Assembly: GCA_026388735.1 (NCBI GenBank) | Contig: JAPLJG010000028.1 | Coordinates: 1 to 41,430 of the forward strand | Direction of reading: 5' to 3' | From: Deltaproteobacteria bacterium | Lineage (GTDB): Bacteria > Desulfobacterota > Desulfobulbia > Desulfobulbales > Desulfurivibrionaceae | Length of the DNA stretch: 41,430 nt | Notes under the pieces: generated by a model | Database searches by the model: none | What the model was told of the DNA's origin: nothing | Seen by the model: the letters and a program-made list of their open reading frames with translations, nothing else | In this document: positions 15,097-25,334 of the stretch, one piece after another | Numbering within the stretch: position 1 is the first letter of the stretch | Layout: every line of letters starts with the position of its first letter | Translations under genes and position numbers: made by a program

Positions 15097-16521
15097 ATGG
15101 ATAGCAGTGATTCTTCACAAATACTTATTCTGCTTGTCGAAGATGATGTCGGCGATGCCCTGCTTGTGCAGGAAATGCTCTCGGAAATCAAGGCCCCTCG
15201 TTTTATCGTGACCCATGTCGACCGGGTTGCCAAGGCCATGGCCCAACTCCGGGAAGCGCGGTTCGGGGTTATCCTCCTTGATCTTTCGTTGCCCGACGGC
15301 CAGGGAATGGATCTGGTCAAGGCGGTGCGACTGGCAGCGCCCGAAACGCCCATCGTGGTGATGAGCGGCCAGCGGGATGACGATCTTGCCCTCAAGATTG
15401 TTCAGGAAGGGGTGCAGGATTATTGTGTCAAGGGGCATGTCGACAGTTTTCTCCTTACGCGTACCCTTCAGTATGCCATTGAGCGCAAGCGCATCGAGGA
15501 TGCCCTGCGTCGGAGCAACACCGAGCTGGCCGTACTGTTTCATGTTTCCTCCACGGTAAGCCGCTGTATCGATATGCAGGGGCTTCTTGCCGATATTATT
15601 GGCTCGCTTGCCGGAATGGAGATTCTTAGCCTGAAATGGCAGGGTGCCATCCTGACGGTTGAAGATGACGGGTCTCTGCGGCTTGCCCAGGAATTGGGTC
15701 ATTCTCCGGCCTTTATCGAAGCGCATCAGCGTCTGCACGGCGGCGAATGCCTGTGCGGCGTGGCCGTGGAGAGCGGGGAGATGGTGGTTTCGTCCGATGC
15801 CTTTCAGGATGCGCGTCATACCCTTCGCTATGCCGGCATGGAGCCCCATGGTCATATTATTATTCCCCTCAAATCAAGAGAACGGGTCGTTGGCATTCTC
15901 TGTCTTGATACCGTGCCGGGAATCTCGGTGCGAGAGGGCGAGCGAAAACTGCTGCTTTCCATCGGTGAACAGGTCGGCATTGCCGTTGCAAACGCCAGGC
16001 TTTATGAGGAAACCAGGCGACTGGCGCTCCATGATTCACTCACCGGACTAGCCAATCGGCGGCACCTGGATATCATGGCCGAAAGCAATCTTGCCAGGGC
16101 CCGTCGCCATGGCACCCCCTTTGCCATCATCCTGCTCGATCTCGATCATTTTAAACGTTACAACGATACCCACGGCCATAGCGCCGGGGATCAGCTTCTG
16201 GTGGCAGTGGCCAATACCATGAAACATGAGGTGCGGGAGACCAGCCTTGTGGTGCGCTATGGTGGCGAGGAGTTTTTGGTTCTGCTCTCGGATACGGAGA
16301 TTACTGCGGCTTTGGCGGTGGCGGAGAGGATCAGGCTCAAGATTCAGGAAAATACCGGCGTCACCGTGAGCCTGGGGGTGTCGTGGGCCAAGGATGCAGA
16401 CCGCTCGCTGGCCGCATTGATTGCCGAGGCCGATGCGGCGCTTTATCAGGCGAAAAATAGCGGGAGAAACAGGGTGGCCCGTGCCGAAACGCGGCAAAAT
16501 GGGGAGGACGTGCATGGCTGA
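15097..16521 (+). CDS. Response regulator: receiver-GAF-GGDEF diguanylate cyclase
   Basis: 474-residue soluble protein. The N-terminal receiver has the acidic pair in LVEDD and the phosphoacceptor Asp in LLDLSLPDG (near residue 62). A GAF domain (about 150-310) follows, with a Cys pair in GGECLCG. The C-terminal GGDEF domain carries GGEEF near residue 390. The inhibitory site reads RETS instead of RxxD, so product inhibition is probably lost. Phosphorylation by one of the kinases downstream would switch on c-di-GMP synthesis. The stop overlaps the start of the first solute-binding gene by 8 bases, which ties the cyclase to the operon. I chose ATG 15097, just before the receiver; the frame is open to 15031. 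Confidence 0.93.
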   Translation: MDSSDSSQILILLVEDDVGDALLVQEMLSEIKAPRFIVTHVDRVAKAMAQLREARFGVILLDLSLPDGQGMDLVKAVRLAAPETPIVVMSGQRDDDLALKIVQEGVQDYCVKGHVDSFLLTRTLQYAIERKRIEDALRRSNTELAVLFHVSSTVSRCIDMQGLLADIIGSLAGMEILSLKWQGAILTVEDDGSLRLAQELGHSPAFIEAHQRLHGGECLCGVAVESGEMVVSSDAFQDARHTLRYAGMEPHGHIIIPLKSRERVVGILCLDTVPGISVREGERKLLLSIGEQVGIAVANARLYEETRRLALHDSLTGLANRRHLDIMAESNLARARRHGTPFAIILLDLDHFKRYNDTHGHSAGDQLLVAVANTMKHEVRETSLVVRYGGEEFLVLLSDTEITAALAVAERIRLKIQENTGVTVSLGVSWAKDADRSLAALIAEADAALYQAKNSGRNRVARAETRQNGEDVHG

Positions 16522-17575
16522 TTATCGTCTCAGGACAAGCAAGGGTGTGGTCGGAGTTGCGGGGGCAGCGGGAAAGTTTCTGGTCGGGTTTCTGGTTGCG
16601 GTTGCGCTGATGGTTGTTGGCTGCAAGCAGCGTCCAGAGGAAGCAACCAAGCCGACGTCTGTGACGCTGGAATCGGTTGCGCTCTGTCGCTCCACGACGG
16701 CCCTGCTGCCCATGGTGGTGGCTGAGAAGCAGGGCTTTTTTGCCGAACAGGGGCTTACGGTTACGGTTCGAGAGTCCATTATGGGCAAGGAAGCATTGGA
16801 GGGCATGCTCAGGGGAGAATGCGACTTTGCCACCGCCGCTGAGCCGCCCGTGGTCGAATACGCCCGGCAGCGGGATGATTTTCGTCTGCTTGGCGCGTTG
16901 CAAAATTCGGACAATCTGAATCGCATCGTAGCCCGGGCCGATCGGGGCATTGCTAAGCCGGAGGACCTGCGCGGCAAACGGATCGCCACAGCTAAGGGAA
17001 CCGCCCCACACTATTTTCTGGAGCTGTTTCTTGAAAAGCATGGCCTGGAGCCCAAGGATATTAAAATCGTTTTCATGAAATCAGACGAGTTGTTGGCGGC
17101 GCTTACCAGCGGTCAAGTCGATGCCGTCTCCATGACTAACAATATTGTAACCAAAGCCCAGCAGGCATTGCAGGCCAATGCGGTGCTTATGGAGGAGCCG
17201 GGTTTGTGTCGCAATTATTACTTGCTTTTGGCGACCACGAATCTGCTTGAAAAACGTCCAGAGGTGGTGGCGCGGTTTCTTCGGGCCTTGCTCAAAACCG
17301 AGGAGTTTATCAAGCAAAAACCTGATGAAGCATTGGCCATTGTTCTGGCCAGCCAAGGCCAGAAGGAATCTTCTGCGGAGATCAAGCAACTTCTTGCTGG
17401 CTATCAATATCGATTGAGCTTGGAACATAGCATGCTGATGGGCTTGGAGGATATGGCCCGCTGGACAGGCCAACAGGCCGGGGAGAGTCAACGTTCTATC
17501 CCTAATTTTCTCAATCTGATTGCTGCGGAACCACTGCGAACAGTGAAACCGGAAGCCGTCAGGCTTGAAAAATAG
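16514..17575 (+). CDS. Solute-binding lipoprotein 1 (NMT1/SsuA-like)
   Basis: 353-residue periplasmic binding protein of the NMT1/THI5, SsuA/TauA type, whose relatives bind sulfonates, nitrate or pyrimidine precursors. The N terminus has a basic start, a hydrophobic helix and a lipobox VVGC with Cys37, so it should be anchored as a lipoprotein. The core opens with VALCRSTTALLPMVVAEKQGFFAEQGL, followed by GMLRGECDFATAAEPPVV and RGKRIATAKGTAPHYFLELFLEKHGL. Start ATG 16514 has GGGGAGG upstream and overlaps the cyclase stop by 8 bases. No permease or ATPase gene is nearby. The downstream neighbours are a paralogue and a kinase, which suggests a sensory role. Confidence 0.92.
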   Translation: MADYRLRTSKGVVGVAGAAGKFLVGFLVAVALMVVGCKQRPEEATKPTSVTLESVALCRSTTALLPMVVAEKQGFFAEQGLTVTVRESIMGKEALEGMLRGECDFATAAEPPVVEYARQRDDFRLLGALQNSDNLNRIVARADRGIAKPEDLRGKRIATAKGTAPHYFLELFLEKHGLEPKDIKIVFMKSDELLAALTSGQVDAVSMTNNIVTKAQQALQANAVLMEEPGLCRNYYLLLATTNLLEKRPEVVARFLRALLKTEEFIKQKPDEALAIVLASQGQKESSAEIKQLLAGYQYRLSLEHSMLMGLEDMARWTGQQAGESQRSIPNFLNLIAAEPLRTVKPEAVRLEK

Positions 17576-17585
17576 GAGTCCGATC

Positions 17586-18626
17586 ATGTTCTGTTATTCC
17601 TCATATTCATGCCTTTCGCAGGCAGCGTGTCATCGGTTTGTGGTTGCGAGTCTTGTGTTGCTCACAATGGTTTCCGGCTGCAAGCAGAAAGATGAGACCC
17701 CTTCCTCAGGGGTACCGGTCGTGCCTATTGCCGTAACCATTTGCCATGGCAGCGTGACCGACATTCTGCCCCGTATTGCCCTGGAACAGGGCTATTTTGC
17801 CGAGGAAGGTCTTACGGTTACGCTCAAGGACCTCGATGGCAAGCTGGCCTTTGACGGCATGCTCAAGGGAGAGTGCAATTTTGCTGTGAGCGGGGCGCCG
17901 CCCATCGTTTTGGCCGATCCCAAAGTCACCCCATTCGCCATCCTGGCCACGCTGTTGTCCGACGATGATTCCACCAGGATTGTCGCCCGTCGCGACCATG
18001 GTATTGCCACACCTCAGGATCTCAAAGGCAAGCGAATCGGGGTTAAAAAAGGGGTTAATGGCCATCTTTTCCTCGATTTGTTTATGATGAAGCATGGCTT
18101 GGCGCAGAACGAGGTTTATCAAGTGTTCATGGATTCGGATAAGCTTCAATCCGCCTTGGCCAATGATGAGATCGACGGGTTTTCCATGACCAACAAAATG
18201 GCCAATGCTACAGCCAGAACCCTTGGTGACAAGGGGGTGGTCTTTGCCGAGCCTGGGCTGAACACTATCCATGCCATCCTCACGACCCGGCTTGATATCC
18301 CGCTCAACCTGCAAGTTGTCTCCAGAGTACTGAAAGCCATGGTTCGGGCAGAGCAGTACGCGAAGCGCGAGCCCGCAGCAGCCAAGGGGGTGGTGGCCAA
18401 GGCAGCGGCCCTGCCCGCCCAGGAGCTTGAAGAGATTTGGTCCCGCTCCACCATCGAGGTGGCCTTGGCCAACCCTCTCTTTGTCCATCTGGAAGATCAG
18501 TACCGCTGGCAGATGGAGCGAGGCGGATCGCCTGGGCCTGCAACCATGCCCAATTACCTGGGCCTTGTTTTTCCGGAGTATCTGCGCGCTATCAAGCCGG
18601 ATGCTGTTTCGGTCGCCAAGCGCTGA
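17586..18626 (+). CDS. Solute-binding lipoprotein 2 (paralogue of 1)
   Basis: 346-residue paralogue of the preceding protein, with the same layout: lipobox VSGC, then ICHGSVTDILPRIALEQGYF, GMLKGECNFAVSGAPPIV and KGKRIGVKKGVNGHLFLDLFMMKHGL. Shared motifs and a 10 base gap point to tandem duplication followed by divergence. Residues lining the ligand pocket differ (for example CRSTTAL versus CHGSVTD), so the two may bind different ligands. Start ATG 17586 has AGGAG 7 bases upstream. Ten bases after its stop comes the sensor kinase. Confidence 0.92.
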   Translation: MFCYSSYSCLSQAACHRFVVASLVLLTMVSGCKQKDETPSSGVPVVPIAVTICHGSVTDILPRIALEQGYFAEEGLTVTLKDLDGKLAFDGMLKGECNFAVSGAPPIVLADPKVTPFAILATLLSDDDSTRIVARRDHGIATPQDLKGKRIGVKKGVNGHLFLDLFMMKHGLAQNEVYQVFMDSDKLQSALANDEIDGFSMTNKMANATARTLGDKGVVFAEPGLNTIHAILTTRLDIPLNLQVVSRVLKAMVRAEQYAKREPAAAKGVVAKAAALPAQELEEIWSRSTIEVALANPLFVHLEDQYRWQMERGGSPGPATMPNYLGLVFPEYLRAIKPDAVSVAKR

Positions 18627-18635
18627 GGGGTCACA

Positions 18636-21053
18636 GTGAAGATACGGTGTAAACTCATTCTGGTTGGCGTAATTCCTGTGTTTTTGCTGCTGACATTGAC
18701 CGCGGTTTTCCTTTTTGCGACCAACAAGGTGGACCGCATCAACCACAAGGCCATTGTTGCCGATGAGATTGCGACGACTCTGGGCGATCTGTCCATTTTG
18801 ACCTATGAGCATCATATCTATTTCGAGGACCGTGCCCACGTTCAGTGGGTGGAAAAATATGCCTTCCTTGGTAAGCAGCTGGAAAAGGAGGGGGCGCTCT
18901 ACGATACGGCCGAGGAAAAAGAGCTTCTGGAGCGAATCCTGCGCGCGTCGCGAACTCTGGCCTTCCTCTTTGCACAGTACGGACCCCCACCCAGCCAAGG
19001 CCAAGGGATACGGCAAACCGAACAGGGCAAAAGTTTTCATGAGCGGATTACGGCCCGGATTCTTCAGGAACTGGCAGTGGCCAGCCCTGCGGCGGATGCT
19101 CTCCATGAGTTGAATCATGAGCGTGCCCGTGCCCTTTCCAGGCAGATCGCGTTGGTAAGCATCCTGGTGGTCGGAGGCGTCGCCATCTTCATGCTGGTCA
19201 TCTCCTTTTTGGCCATCCGCGCCTTTACGGTGCCGGTGGGGAAGTTGAGCGATGCTTTTGCCGCAGTCAGCATCGGTGATTTTGGCCACCGCATCAGCAG
19301 CTCGGCCAAGGACGAACTGGGCAGCCTCTCCCGGGGCTTTGACAATATGGCCCAACGCCTTCAAGAGAGCAGCGATTCATTGCATCGTCTGAACCTCGAA
19401 TTGGAGCAGCGGGTGGCGGCGCGCACCGAAGATCTGTCGTACGCCAATGCGGAGTTGAAGTTGAATGAAGAGCGGCTGGCAGTCCTGCTTGCCCTCAGCC
19501 AGAGGGAGTTTGCGACCGAGGTGGAATTAATCCGCTATGCCCTGGAGGAGGCGGTGCGGCTCGCACGCAGCAAGGTCGGCTATCTGCATTTCTTCAATGA
19601 AGACCAGCAGACCCTGGGGCTTTTTCAATGGTCCGAGGCGGTTATGGGGTTCTGCACTGCGACGAAAACTCCGCATTATCCCTTGCAGGATGCCGGGGTT
19701 TGGGCTGATTGTGTGCGGCAGCGCCAGCCGGTGGTGCATAATGATTACCAGAATCTGGCGAAGAAAAAAGGCCTGCCCGAAGGCCATTTTCCCCTGTCGC
19801 GGCACTTGAGCCTGCCCATTTTTGATGGGGAGAAGATCGTCGCGGTTCTCGGGGTCGGCAATAAGGACGAGCCCTATGATGCGGATGATATCCGGCAGCT
19901 TATCCTGTATATGCGCAGCACCTGGGAGATGGTCAAGCGCAAGCGGGTGGAGATTCAGCTTGCTGAGTCGGAACAACGGTATCGCACCCTTTTCAACGAG
20001 TCGCCGGAAGGCATTGTGCTGATCGATACGGAAACCGGCAAGGCGCTTGAGTTCAACGACGTCGCCCACCAGCAGTTGGGTTATAGCAGAGAAGAGTTCG
20101 CGGTGCTCACGGTCGCGGATTACGAGGCCAAGGAGGATGCCGAGGAGATCAGGGAACATTTTGAAAAAATTAAACGTCTGGGCAAGGAGAACTTTGCGAC
20201 CCTGCATCGGACTAAGTCCGGAGAGATCAGAAATATAGCGGTGTCAAAACAGTCCTTGCTCCTTGGCGAGCGGCAATACCTTTACGCCATCTTCCGGGAC
20301 ATCACCGAACTGCGCCAGGCTCAGGAGAGGTTGAAAGAATACGCCCAATCCCTGCAACGGAGCAATAAGGAGCTGGAGCATTTCGCCTACGTGGCTTCCC
20401 ATGATTTGCAAGAGCCGCTACGCAAGATCGGCAGCTTTACCGAGCTGCTGGCCCGGAAATATCAGGGGAGGCTGGACGAAAAGGCCGACGTTTACATCGG
20501 CTACATTGTCGATGGTGCGCAGCGGATGCAGATTTTGATCAACGATCTGCTTGCCTTTTCTCGGGTAACCACCAAGGGGAACGAGTTTGCCCCGGTTGAC
20601 TGTAACGCGCTTCTGGCGAGGGTGCAGCAGGATCTTGAGCTGGCCCTCAAGGAGAGCGGGGCCCGGCTCAGCGTGGCCGATCTGCCGACGGTCATGGCGG
20701 ATGCGGTGCAGCTTGGCCAGGTGTTTCAGAATCTCATCGGCAATGCCGTCAAGTACTGCGCTGCCGGGCAGGCCCCGGAGATTGCCGTGGCAGCGGTTGC
20801 GCGCGATGGCGATTGGCTTTTCTCGGTGCAGGATAGCGGAATCGGCATAGACTCGCAGCATTTCGAGCGGGTTTTTCAGCTTTTTCAACGCTTGCACACC
20901 CGGGAGGAATACTCGGGCACTGGCATCGGCCTGGCGTTGTGCAAGAAGATCGTCGAGCGGCATGGCGGGAAGATTTGGATTGAGTCGGCTGCGGGGAAGG
21001 GGGCGACCTTTTTCTTCACCGTGCCCCGTGCGCTGGGTCAGAAAGAGGCGTGA
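18636..21053 (+). CDS. Sensor histidine kinase, HAMP-GAF-PAS-HisKA
   Basis: 805-residue membrane kinase. Helix 1 (about 7-29), a periplasmic loop (30-165), helix 2 (about 167-192), HAMP (about 195-245), coiled coil, GAF-like domain (about 285-435), PAS (445-565), HisKA with the phosphoacceptor in VASHDLQEPL (near His589), and an ATPase domain with N, G1 (DSGIGID) and G2 (GTGIGLALCKK) boxes. The HisKA type is the phytochrome-like one that often pairs with single-domain Rcp1-like receivers, and two receivers lie downstream. The small periplasmic loop could touch the solute-binding lipoproteins encoded on both sides. Start is GTG with GAGGGG upstream. Confidence 0.93.
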   Translation: MKIRCKLILVGVIPVFLLLTLTAVFLFATNKVDRINHKAIVADEIATTLGDLSILTYEHHIYFEDRAHVQWVEKYAFLGKQLEKEGALYDTAEEKELLERILRASRTLAFLFAQYGPPPSQGQGIRQTEQGKSFHERITARILQELAVASPAADALHELNHERARALSRQIALVSILVVGGVAIFMLVISFLAIRAFTVPVGKLSDAFAAVSIGDFGHRISSSAKDELGSLSRGFDNMAQRLQESSDSLHRLNLELEQRVAARTEDLSYANAELKLNEERLAVLLALSQREFATEVELIRYALEEAVRLARSKVGYLHFFNEDQQTLGLFQWSEAVMGFCTATKTPHYPLQDAGVWADCVRQRQPVVHNDYQNLAKKKGLPEGHFPLSRHLSLPIFDGEKIVAVLGVGNKDEPYDADDIRQLILYMRSTWEMVKRKRVEIQLAESEQRYRTLFNESPEGIVLIDTETGKALEFNDVAHQQLGYSREEFAVLTVADYEAKEDAEEIREHFEKIKRLGKENFATLHRTKSGEIRNIAVSKQSLLLGERQYLYAIFRDITELRQAQERLKEYAQSLQRSNKELEHFAYVASHDLQEPLRKIGSFTELLARKYQGRLDEKADVYIGYIVDGAQRMQILINDLLAFSRVTTKGNEFAPVDCNALLARVQQDLELALKESGARLSVADLPTVMADAVQLGQVFQNLIGNAVKYCAAGQAPEIAVAAVARDGDWLFSVQDSGIGIDSQHFERVFQLFQRLHTREEYSGTGIGLALCKKIVERHGGKIWIESAAGKGATFFFTVPRALGQKEA

Positions 21054-21082
21054 CGGATTGGTTAACAGACGAGGGGGCAACC

Positions 21083-22072
21083 ATGGCTAAGCCACAAAAA
21101 AGTACAACCAGAACGACTTGCAAGGTGTTGTGTCTGTTGTTCCTCGTCGTCGGCAGTGCCTTGGCGTTCAACGGGTGTGCACAGCGTCAGGAACCGCTGC
21201 TGCGCGTTGCCTCCAATGTCTGGCCCGGGTACGAAACGCTCTATCTGGCGCGCAGTCTCGGATATTACGATGACAAGAACATCCGCCTCGTGGAAATGCC
21301 CTCCACTAGCCAGGGTTCGCAAGCGCTGCGCAACGGCATGATCGAGGCGGCCTGTCTGACCCTTGATGAGGTGCTCTCGTTGATGCAGGACGGGATGGAT
21401 TTACGGGTTGTGCTGGTCATGGATGTTTCCCTAGGAGCGGATGTGTTGATGGCCAGGCCGGGGATCGACACCCTGCAAGCACGCCGCGGCAAAAGGATCG
21501 GCGTCGAGAACGCTGCGGTGGGCGCGGTTATGCTGGACGCAGCGCTCCAGGCTGGGGAGCTTCGGGCACAGGATGTAACCATCGTCCCGTTAACGGTGAA
21601 TGAGCATGCTGCTGCTTATCTCGCGGGCAAGATCGATGCAGTCGTAACCTTTGAGCCGGTGCGCAGTCAGCTTCTCAAGGCGGGCGCTAGGGTTCTTTTC
21701 GATAGCTCGCAGGTTCCGGGCCGGATCGTTGATGTGCTCGTGGTGCGCTCGGAGATTGCCGCTGCCCATGCTGAGGCGCTCAAGGAATTGCTGAAAGGGC
21801 ACTTCCGGGGGATAGAGTATCTTGCCAGTCAGCCACAAGACGCTGAGAAGAGAATGGCCCCACGTTTAGGAGAAAAGGCTCTTGCGCAGTTTACTGGCCT
21901 CAACCTGCCGGATCTCAAGGAAAATCGGGCGTTGCTTGGCGGTAATCCTCCACCCCTGAAGAGCACAGCCCGTGGCCTAGTCGATCTCATGCTTCACCGG
22001 AAACTGTTGCAAAGGCCAGTTTCTGTAGAGCGCCTTGTCGATCCGTCCTTTCTTCCCGAGGGGAATAAATGA
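21083..22072 (+). CDS. Solute-binding lipoprotein 3 (SsuA/NMT1-like)
   Basis: 329-residue periplasmic binding protein with lipobox FNGC. The mature part opens RVASNVWPGYETLYLARSLGYY, typical of the SsuA/TauA/NMT1 fold but from a different branch than proteins 1 and 2. It continues with MIEAACLTLDEVLSLMQDG and RRGKRIGVENAAVGAVML. Start ATG 21083 has GAGGGGGCAACC before it; a GTG at 21050 overlapping the kinase stop is an alternative. Its stop overlaps the hybrid kinase start by four bases (ATGA), the tightest coupling in the cluster. This suggests that binding protein and kinase work together. Confidence 0.92.
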   Translation: MAKPQKSTTRTTCKVLCLLFLVVGSALAFNGCAQRQEPLLRVASNVWPGYETLYLARSLGYYDDKNIRLVEMPSTSQGSQALRNGMIEAACLTLDEVLSLMQDGMDLRVVLVMDVSLGADVLMARPGIDTLQARRGKRIGVENAAVGAVMLDAALQAGELRAQDVTIVPLTVNEHAAAYLAGKIDAVVTFEPVRSQLLKAGARVLFDSSQVPGRIVDVLVVRSEIAAAHAEALKELLKGHFRGIEYLASQPQDAEKRMAPRLGEKALAQFTGLNLPDLKENRALLGGNPPPLKSTARGLVDLMLHRKLLQRPVSVERLVDPSFLPEGNK

Positions 22073-24795
22073 ACAACTTTCCCACCATCCGCTTGCGCCT
22101 CTGGCTTCCGATTCTGGTTTTTGGGGCATTTAGTCTGCTGCTTATAGCCTTCTCATTTCATGAGTACCGTCAGGATGAGAGCAATATCGTAGAAGAATCG
22201 CTCACGTCCCTAAAAGAGAGTCTTGCCCGGGCAGATATCAGGTTCGAAGCTCTCCTGAGAAATGGCATGGACAGCCTTGTTGAAGTTGATATCGCTGACA
22301 TGAGCCTTTCGGAAGAGATTCGGTCGATTGTGTTTGTCGATGAGCAGGGACTTGTTCTCTATGGGTCACAAATGGGATGGCGGGGCCGTCCTGTATATGA
22401 AGTGCTGCCTGCCTTCGACCGCAATCGTTTTCTTGCCGCCCAGGAAACCCGAAGGCCGGATATCCGTTTGTCATCCGATGGCAATGCCATTGCAGCCTAC
22501 CAGCCGGTGGTGCTCACACTCTCTGTGGAATCCGGCCAGATTCGTGCCACACGGGTTGGCATGATTTTCGTTGGTTACGACCTGTCCCGCAGCAAGGCAA
22601 GGCTTTTACGGGTCATGGCTGTAAACAGCCTTTTTGTCTGGGCTGTTGGTATATGCCTGATGTTGGCCCTCTGGGCGTCGCTGAGTCGTTGGCTGACGCG
22701 GCCACTCTCCCACCTTAAAAATATAGTTATCCGCTTCAGCAACGGTGAGGATCTTGTCAGGGCTGACGTCACCGGTAGCGGTGAGTTGAGCGAGCTGTCC
22801 CAATCCTTTAACGCCATGGCCGATGCGGTGCTCAGAAACAGCGCCCGGCTCCAGGCGGTGCTGAATTCCGCCACGGAGTATGCGATCATCGCCACTGATT
22901 TGCACGGAGTCATTACCGTGTTCAACCATGGGGCAGAGCGAATGCTCGGCTACACGTCCGAGGAAGTGGTTGGTCAACAGACCCCGCTACTCTGGCATCT
23001 TGACTCCGAGATCAGCGCTAGGGGCGAGGGGTTCAGCAGGATACTGGGCCGCCCGGTGAGTGGTTTTGCGGTGTTTACCGAGATTGCCCAGCAAGAGAAG
23101 ACGCTGGCGGACGAGTGGACCATGGTCCGAAAAAACGGAACCCAGCTGAATGCCCGGCTCGTTGTGACGCCAATACTGGACGAGAATAAGAAGATCGCCG
23201 GCTATCTCGGGATCGTGGAAGACATCTCCGAGCGAAAGCAATCCGAGGAATTCATCAAAAACATTCTCGAATGCGTTGACGAGGGATTTGTCGTCATCGA
23301 CCGTGATTTTCGAATTCTGTCCGCGAACAAGGCGTACTCGCAGCTATTCGAGAAGCCCATGGAGGAGATCACTGGCAAGCACTGTTACGAAATTTCCCAC
23401 CATGCTTCGGTGCCCTGTTTTGAAGCTGGTTGCGATTGCGCGGTCAAAAAAGTGTTCGAGACAGGCCAGCCTCATTCTGCCACGCATAAGCATAAGGATG
23501 CACAGGGAGAGGCTGTTTTTTTTGAGACCAAAGCCTATCCTTACGCGAAAGACAGTGCAGGCGAGGTGATCACCGCGATCGAAACGCTGGTCGACATCAC
23601 GGAACAGCACACCCTCGAAGAACAACTCCGCCAAGCCCAGAAGATGGAAGCCATCGGCACCCTGGCTGGCGGCATAGCCCACGATTTCAACAATATCCTT
23701 TCTCCGATCCTAGGCTACAGCGAAATGGTTGTGGAACAGTTGCCTCCCTCCGGCAAGGAGCGCGGCATGGTGCTGGAAATCCTGAAGGCAGGGGGCCGGG
23801 CCAAGGAACTGGTCAAGCAGATCCTCACCTTCAGCCGTCAGAGCGAGCAGCAGCGCCATCCGCTCCAGATCCACCTGGTCGTCAAGGAGGCGCTCAAGCT
23901 TCTGCGTGCCTCAATCCCCACCACCATTACGATCCATCAGGATGTCGCGGATTGTGGCATGGTAATGGCTGATCCGACCCAGATCCATCAGGTGCTGATG
24001 AACCTCTGCACCAACGCCTACCACGCCATGCGGGAGACCGGCGGAGAGTTGAGCGTCAGCCTGTCGGTGGTGGAGATTACGGCGCAGGATTATCTGGATA
24101 ACCTGGCATTGCAGCCAGGCCCGCATGTGAAATTGATCGTCCGGGACACCGGCTGCGGCATGTCCAAGGAGCTTCAGGAACGAATCTTTGAGCCCTATTT
24201 CACTACGAAGAAGCCAGGGGAGGGAACAGGGCTGGGGTTGTCGGTGGTGCATGGCATCGTGCGGAGTCACCAAGGCCATATCACCATGTACAGCGAGCCG
24301 GGCCAGGGCACCGCGTTTCATGTTTACCTGCCTCAGGTGCAGTTGCAGGCCGAGGGGATTGTCGAGGAGGCCGTGGCAATCCCGCAGGGGAGCGGCACCG
24401 TTTTGGTGGTGGACGATGAGGAGGCCATTTGTCAGATGCAACAACAGGTGTTGCGCAGCCTGGGCTACGAGGTGGTGCTCAGCTCCAGCGGGCCCCAGGC
24501 ATTGGAGGCCTTCCAGCAGGAGGGAGCGAGGATTGATCTGGTCCTCACCGACATGACCATGCCCGGCATGAACGGGGCGGAGCTGGCCCGGCGGATCAAG
24601 CAGCTCAGCCCGGCCACGCCGGTGATTCTCTGTACCGGGTTCAGCGATATCATGGATGAGGAAAAGGCCAAGCGAATGGGGATCGACGCCTATCTGCTCA
24701 AGCCGATCATCAGGCGCCAGCTTGCCCAGACGCTTTATGAGGCTCTGCAGAAAAAGGGTGCGTCAGTTCAGGAAGATGCGTGGCAGATTATTTAA
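22069..24795 (+). CDS. Hybrid sensor histidine kinase, HAMP-PAS-PAS-HisKA-receiver
   Basis: 908-residue membrane hybrid kinase: helix 1 (about 8-27), a periplasmic domain (28-185), helix 2 (187-207), HAMP (210-260), PAS 1 (265-390), PAS 2 (395-510), HisKA with [11 protein letters not shown] (near His538), ATPase domain, and a C-terminal receiver with LVVDDEE and [11 protein letters not shown] (phosphoacceptor near 829). PAS 2 has a cysteine-rich stretch ([19 protein letters not shown]) of the type seen in PAS domains proposed to bind metal or haem. The start overlaps the stop of solute-binding protein 3 (ATGA). Phosphate could pass to the receiver genes that follow or to the cyclase at the start of the operon. 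Confidence 0.93.
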   Translation: MNNFPTIRLRLWLPILVFGAFSLLLIAFSFHEYRQDESNIVEESLTSLKESLARADIRFEALLRNGMDSLVEVDIADMSLSEEIRSIVFVDEQGLVLYGSQMGWRGRPVYEVLPAFDRNRFLAAQETRRPDIRLSSDGNAIAAYQPVVLTLSVESGQIRATRVGMIFVGYDLSRSKARLLRVMAVNSLFVWAVGICLMLALWASLSRWLTRPLSHLKNIVIRFSNGEDLVRADVTGSGELSELSQSFNAMADAVLRNSARLQAVLNSATEYAIIATDLHGVITVFNHGAERMLGYTSEEVVGQQTPLLWHLDSEISARGEGFSRILGRPVSGFAVFTEIAQQEKTLADEWTMVRKNGTQLNARLVVTPILDENKKIAGYLGIVEDISERKQSEEFIKNILECVDEGFVVIDRDFRILSANKAYSQLFEKPMEEITGKHCYEISHHASVPCFEAGCDCAVKKVFETGQPHSATHKHKDAQGEAVFFETKAYPYAKDSAGEVITAIETLVDITEQHTLEEQLRQAQKMEAIGTLAGGIAHDFNNILSPILGYSEMVVEQLPPSGKERGMVLEILKAGGRAKELVKQILTFSRQSEQQRHPLQIHLVVKEALKLLRASIPTTITIHQDVADCGMVMADPTQIHQVLMNLCTNAYHAMRETGGELSVSLSVVEITAQDYLDNLALQPGPHVKLIVRDTGCGMSKELQERIFEPYFTTKKPGEGTGLGLSVVHGIVRSHQGHITMYSEPGQGTAFHVYLPQVQLQAEGIVEEAVAIPQGSGTVLVVDDEEAICQMQQQVLRSLGYEVVLSSSGPQALEAFQQEGARIDLVLTDMTMPGMNGAELARRIKQLSPATPVILCTGFSDIMDEEKAKRMGIDAYLLKPIIRRQLAQTLYEALQKKGASVQEDAWQII

Positions 24796-24818
24796 CCAAG
24801 AAGAGGGGAGAGGGAACC

Positions 24819-25259
24819 ATGGCTAGCCCACATAGAATAGACATCCTGCTGGTGGAAGACGACCCCGGCGATGTAGAATTGACCAAGGAGGGGCTGCTGG
24901 CCGCCAAGATGCTGGTCACGCTCCATGTGGTGGAAGATGGGGAAAAGGCTTTGAAGTTTCTGAGGCAAGAAGCGCCTTACATCGAGGCGATCCAGCCGGA
25001 CATTATCCTGCTCGATCTCAATATGCCGAAAAAAAATGGCATGGAGGTGTTGAGGGAGATCAAGGCTGATCCCGCTCTCCGCTCCATCCCCGTGGTTGTC
25101 CTGACCACCTCGGAGGCGGAGACCGATATCGCCAAGTGCTACGACCTGGGCGCCAACTGCTACATCACCAAGCCGATCAGTTTTGCGGCCTTTACCAAGG
25201 TGGTGGCCATGATCGAGGAGTTCTGGTTTACCATTGTGAAAATGCCGCCCAAAAAATAG
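24819..25259 (+). CDS. Single-domain response regulator, Rcp1-like
   Basis: 146-residue receiver with no output domain. Acidic pair in LLVEDDPGD, phosphoacceptor in LLDLNMPKKNG (near Asp67), the TTS switch, and the conserved Lys in ITKPIS. The layout matches Rcp1-type regulators that work with phytochrome-like kinases such as the one at 18636-21053. It probably shuttles phosphate or acts by protein contact. Start ATG 24819 has AGAGGGAACC upstream; an earlier in-frame ATG at 24780 overlaps the hybrid kinase and has no ribosome site. Confidence 0.93.
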   Translation: MASPHRIDILLVEDDPGDVELTKEGLLAAKMLVTLHVVEDGEKALKFLRQEAPYIEAIQPDIILLDLNMPKKNGMEVLREIKADPALRSIPVVVLTTSEAETDIAKCYDLGANCYITKPISFAAFTKVVAMIEEFWFTIVKMPPKK

Positions 25260-25334
25260 GTCGGGCGGGGCAAGGTTTTTTTTAAGATTGTCGTTTCACA
25301 ACGGTAATGATTCCAACGGAGAGAAGGTGCCGCT

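Noticed and set aside
17706-19364. 552-codon open frame on the minus strand
   Set aside because: It is antisense to solute-binding protein 2 and the kinase, which have clear domains. Its composition is that of a GC-rich shadow frame, with no motif.
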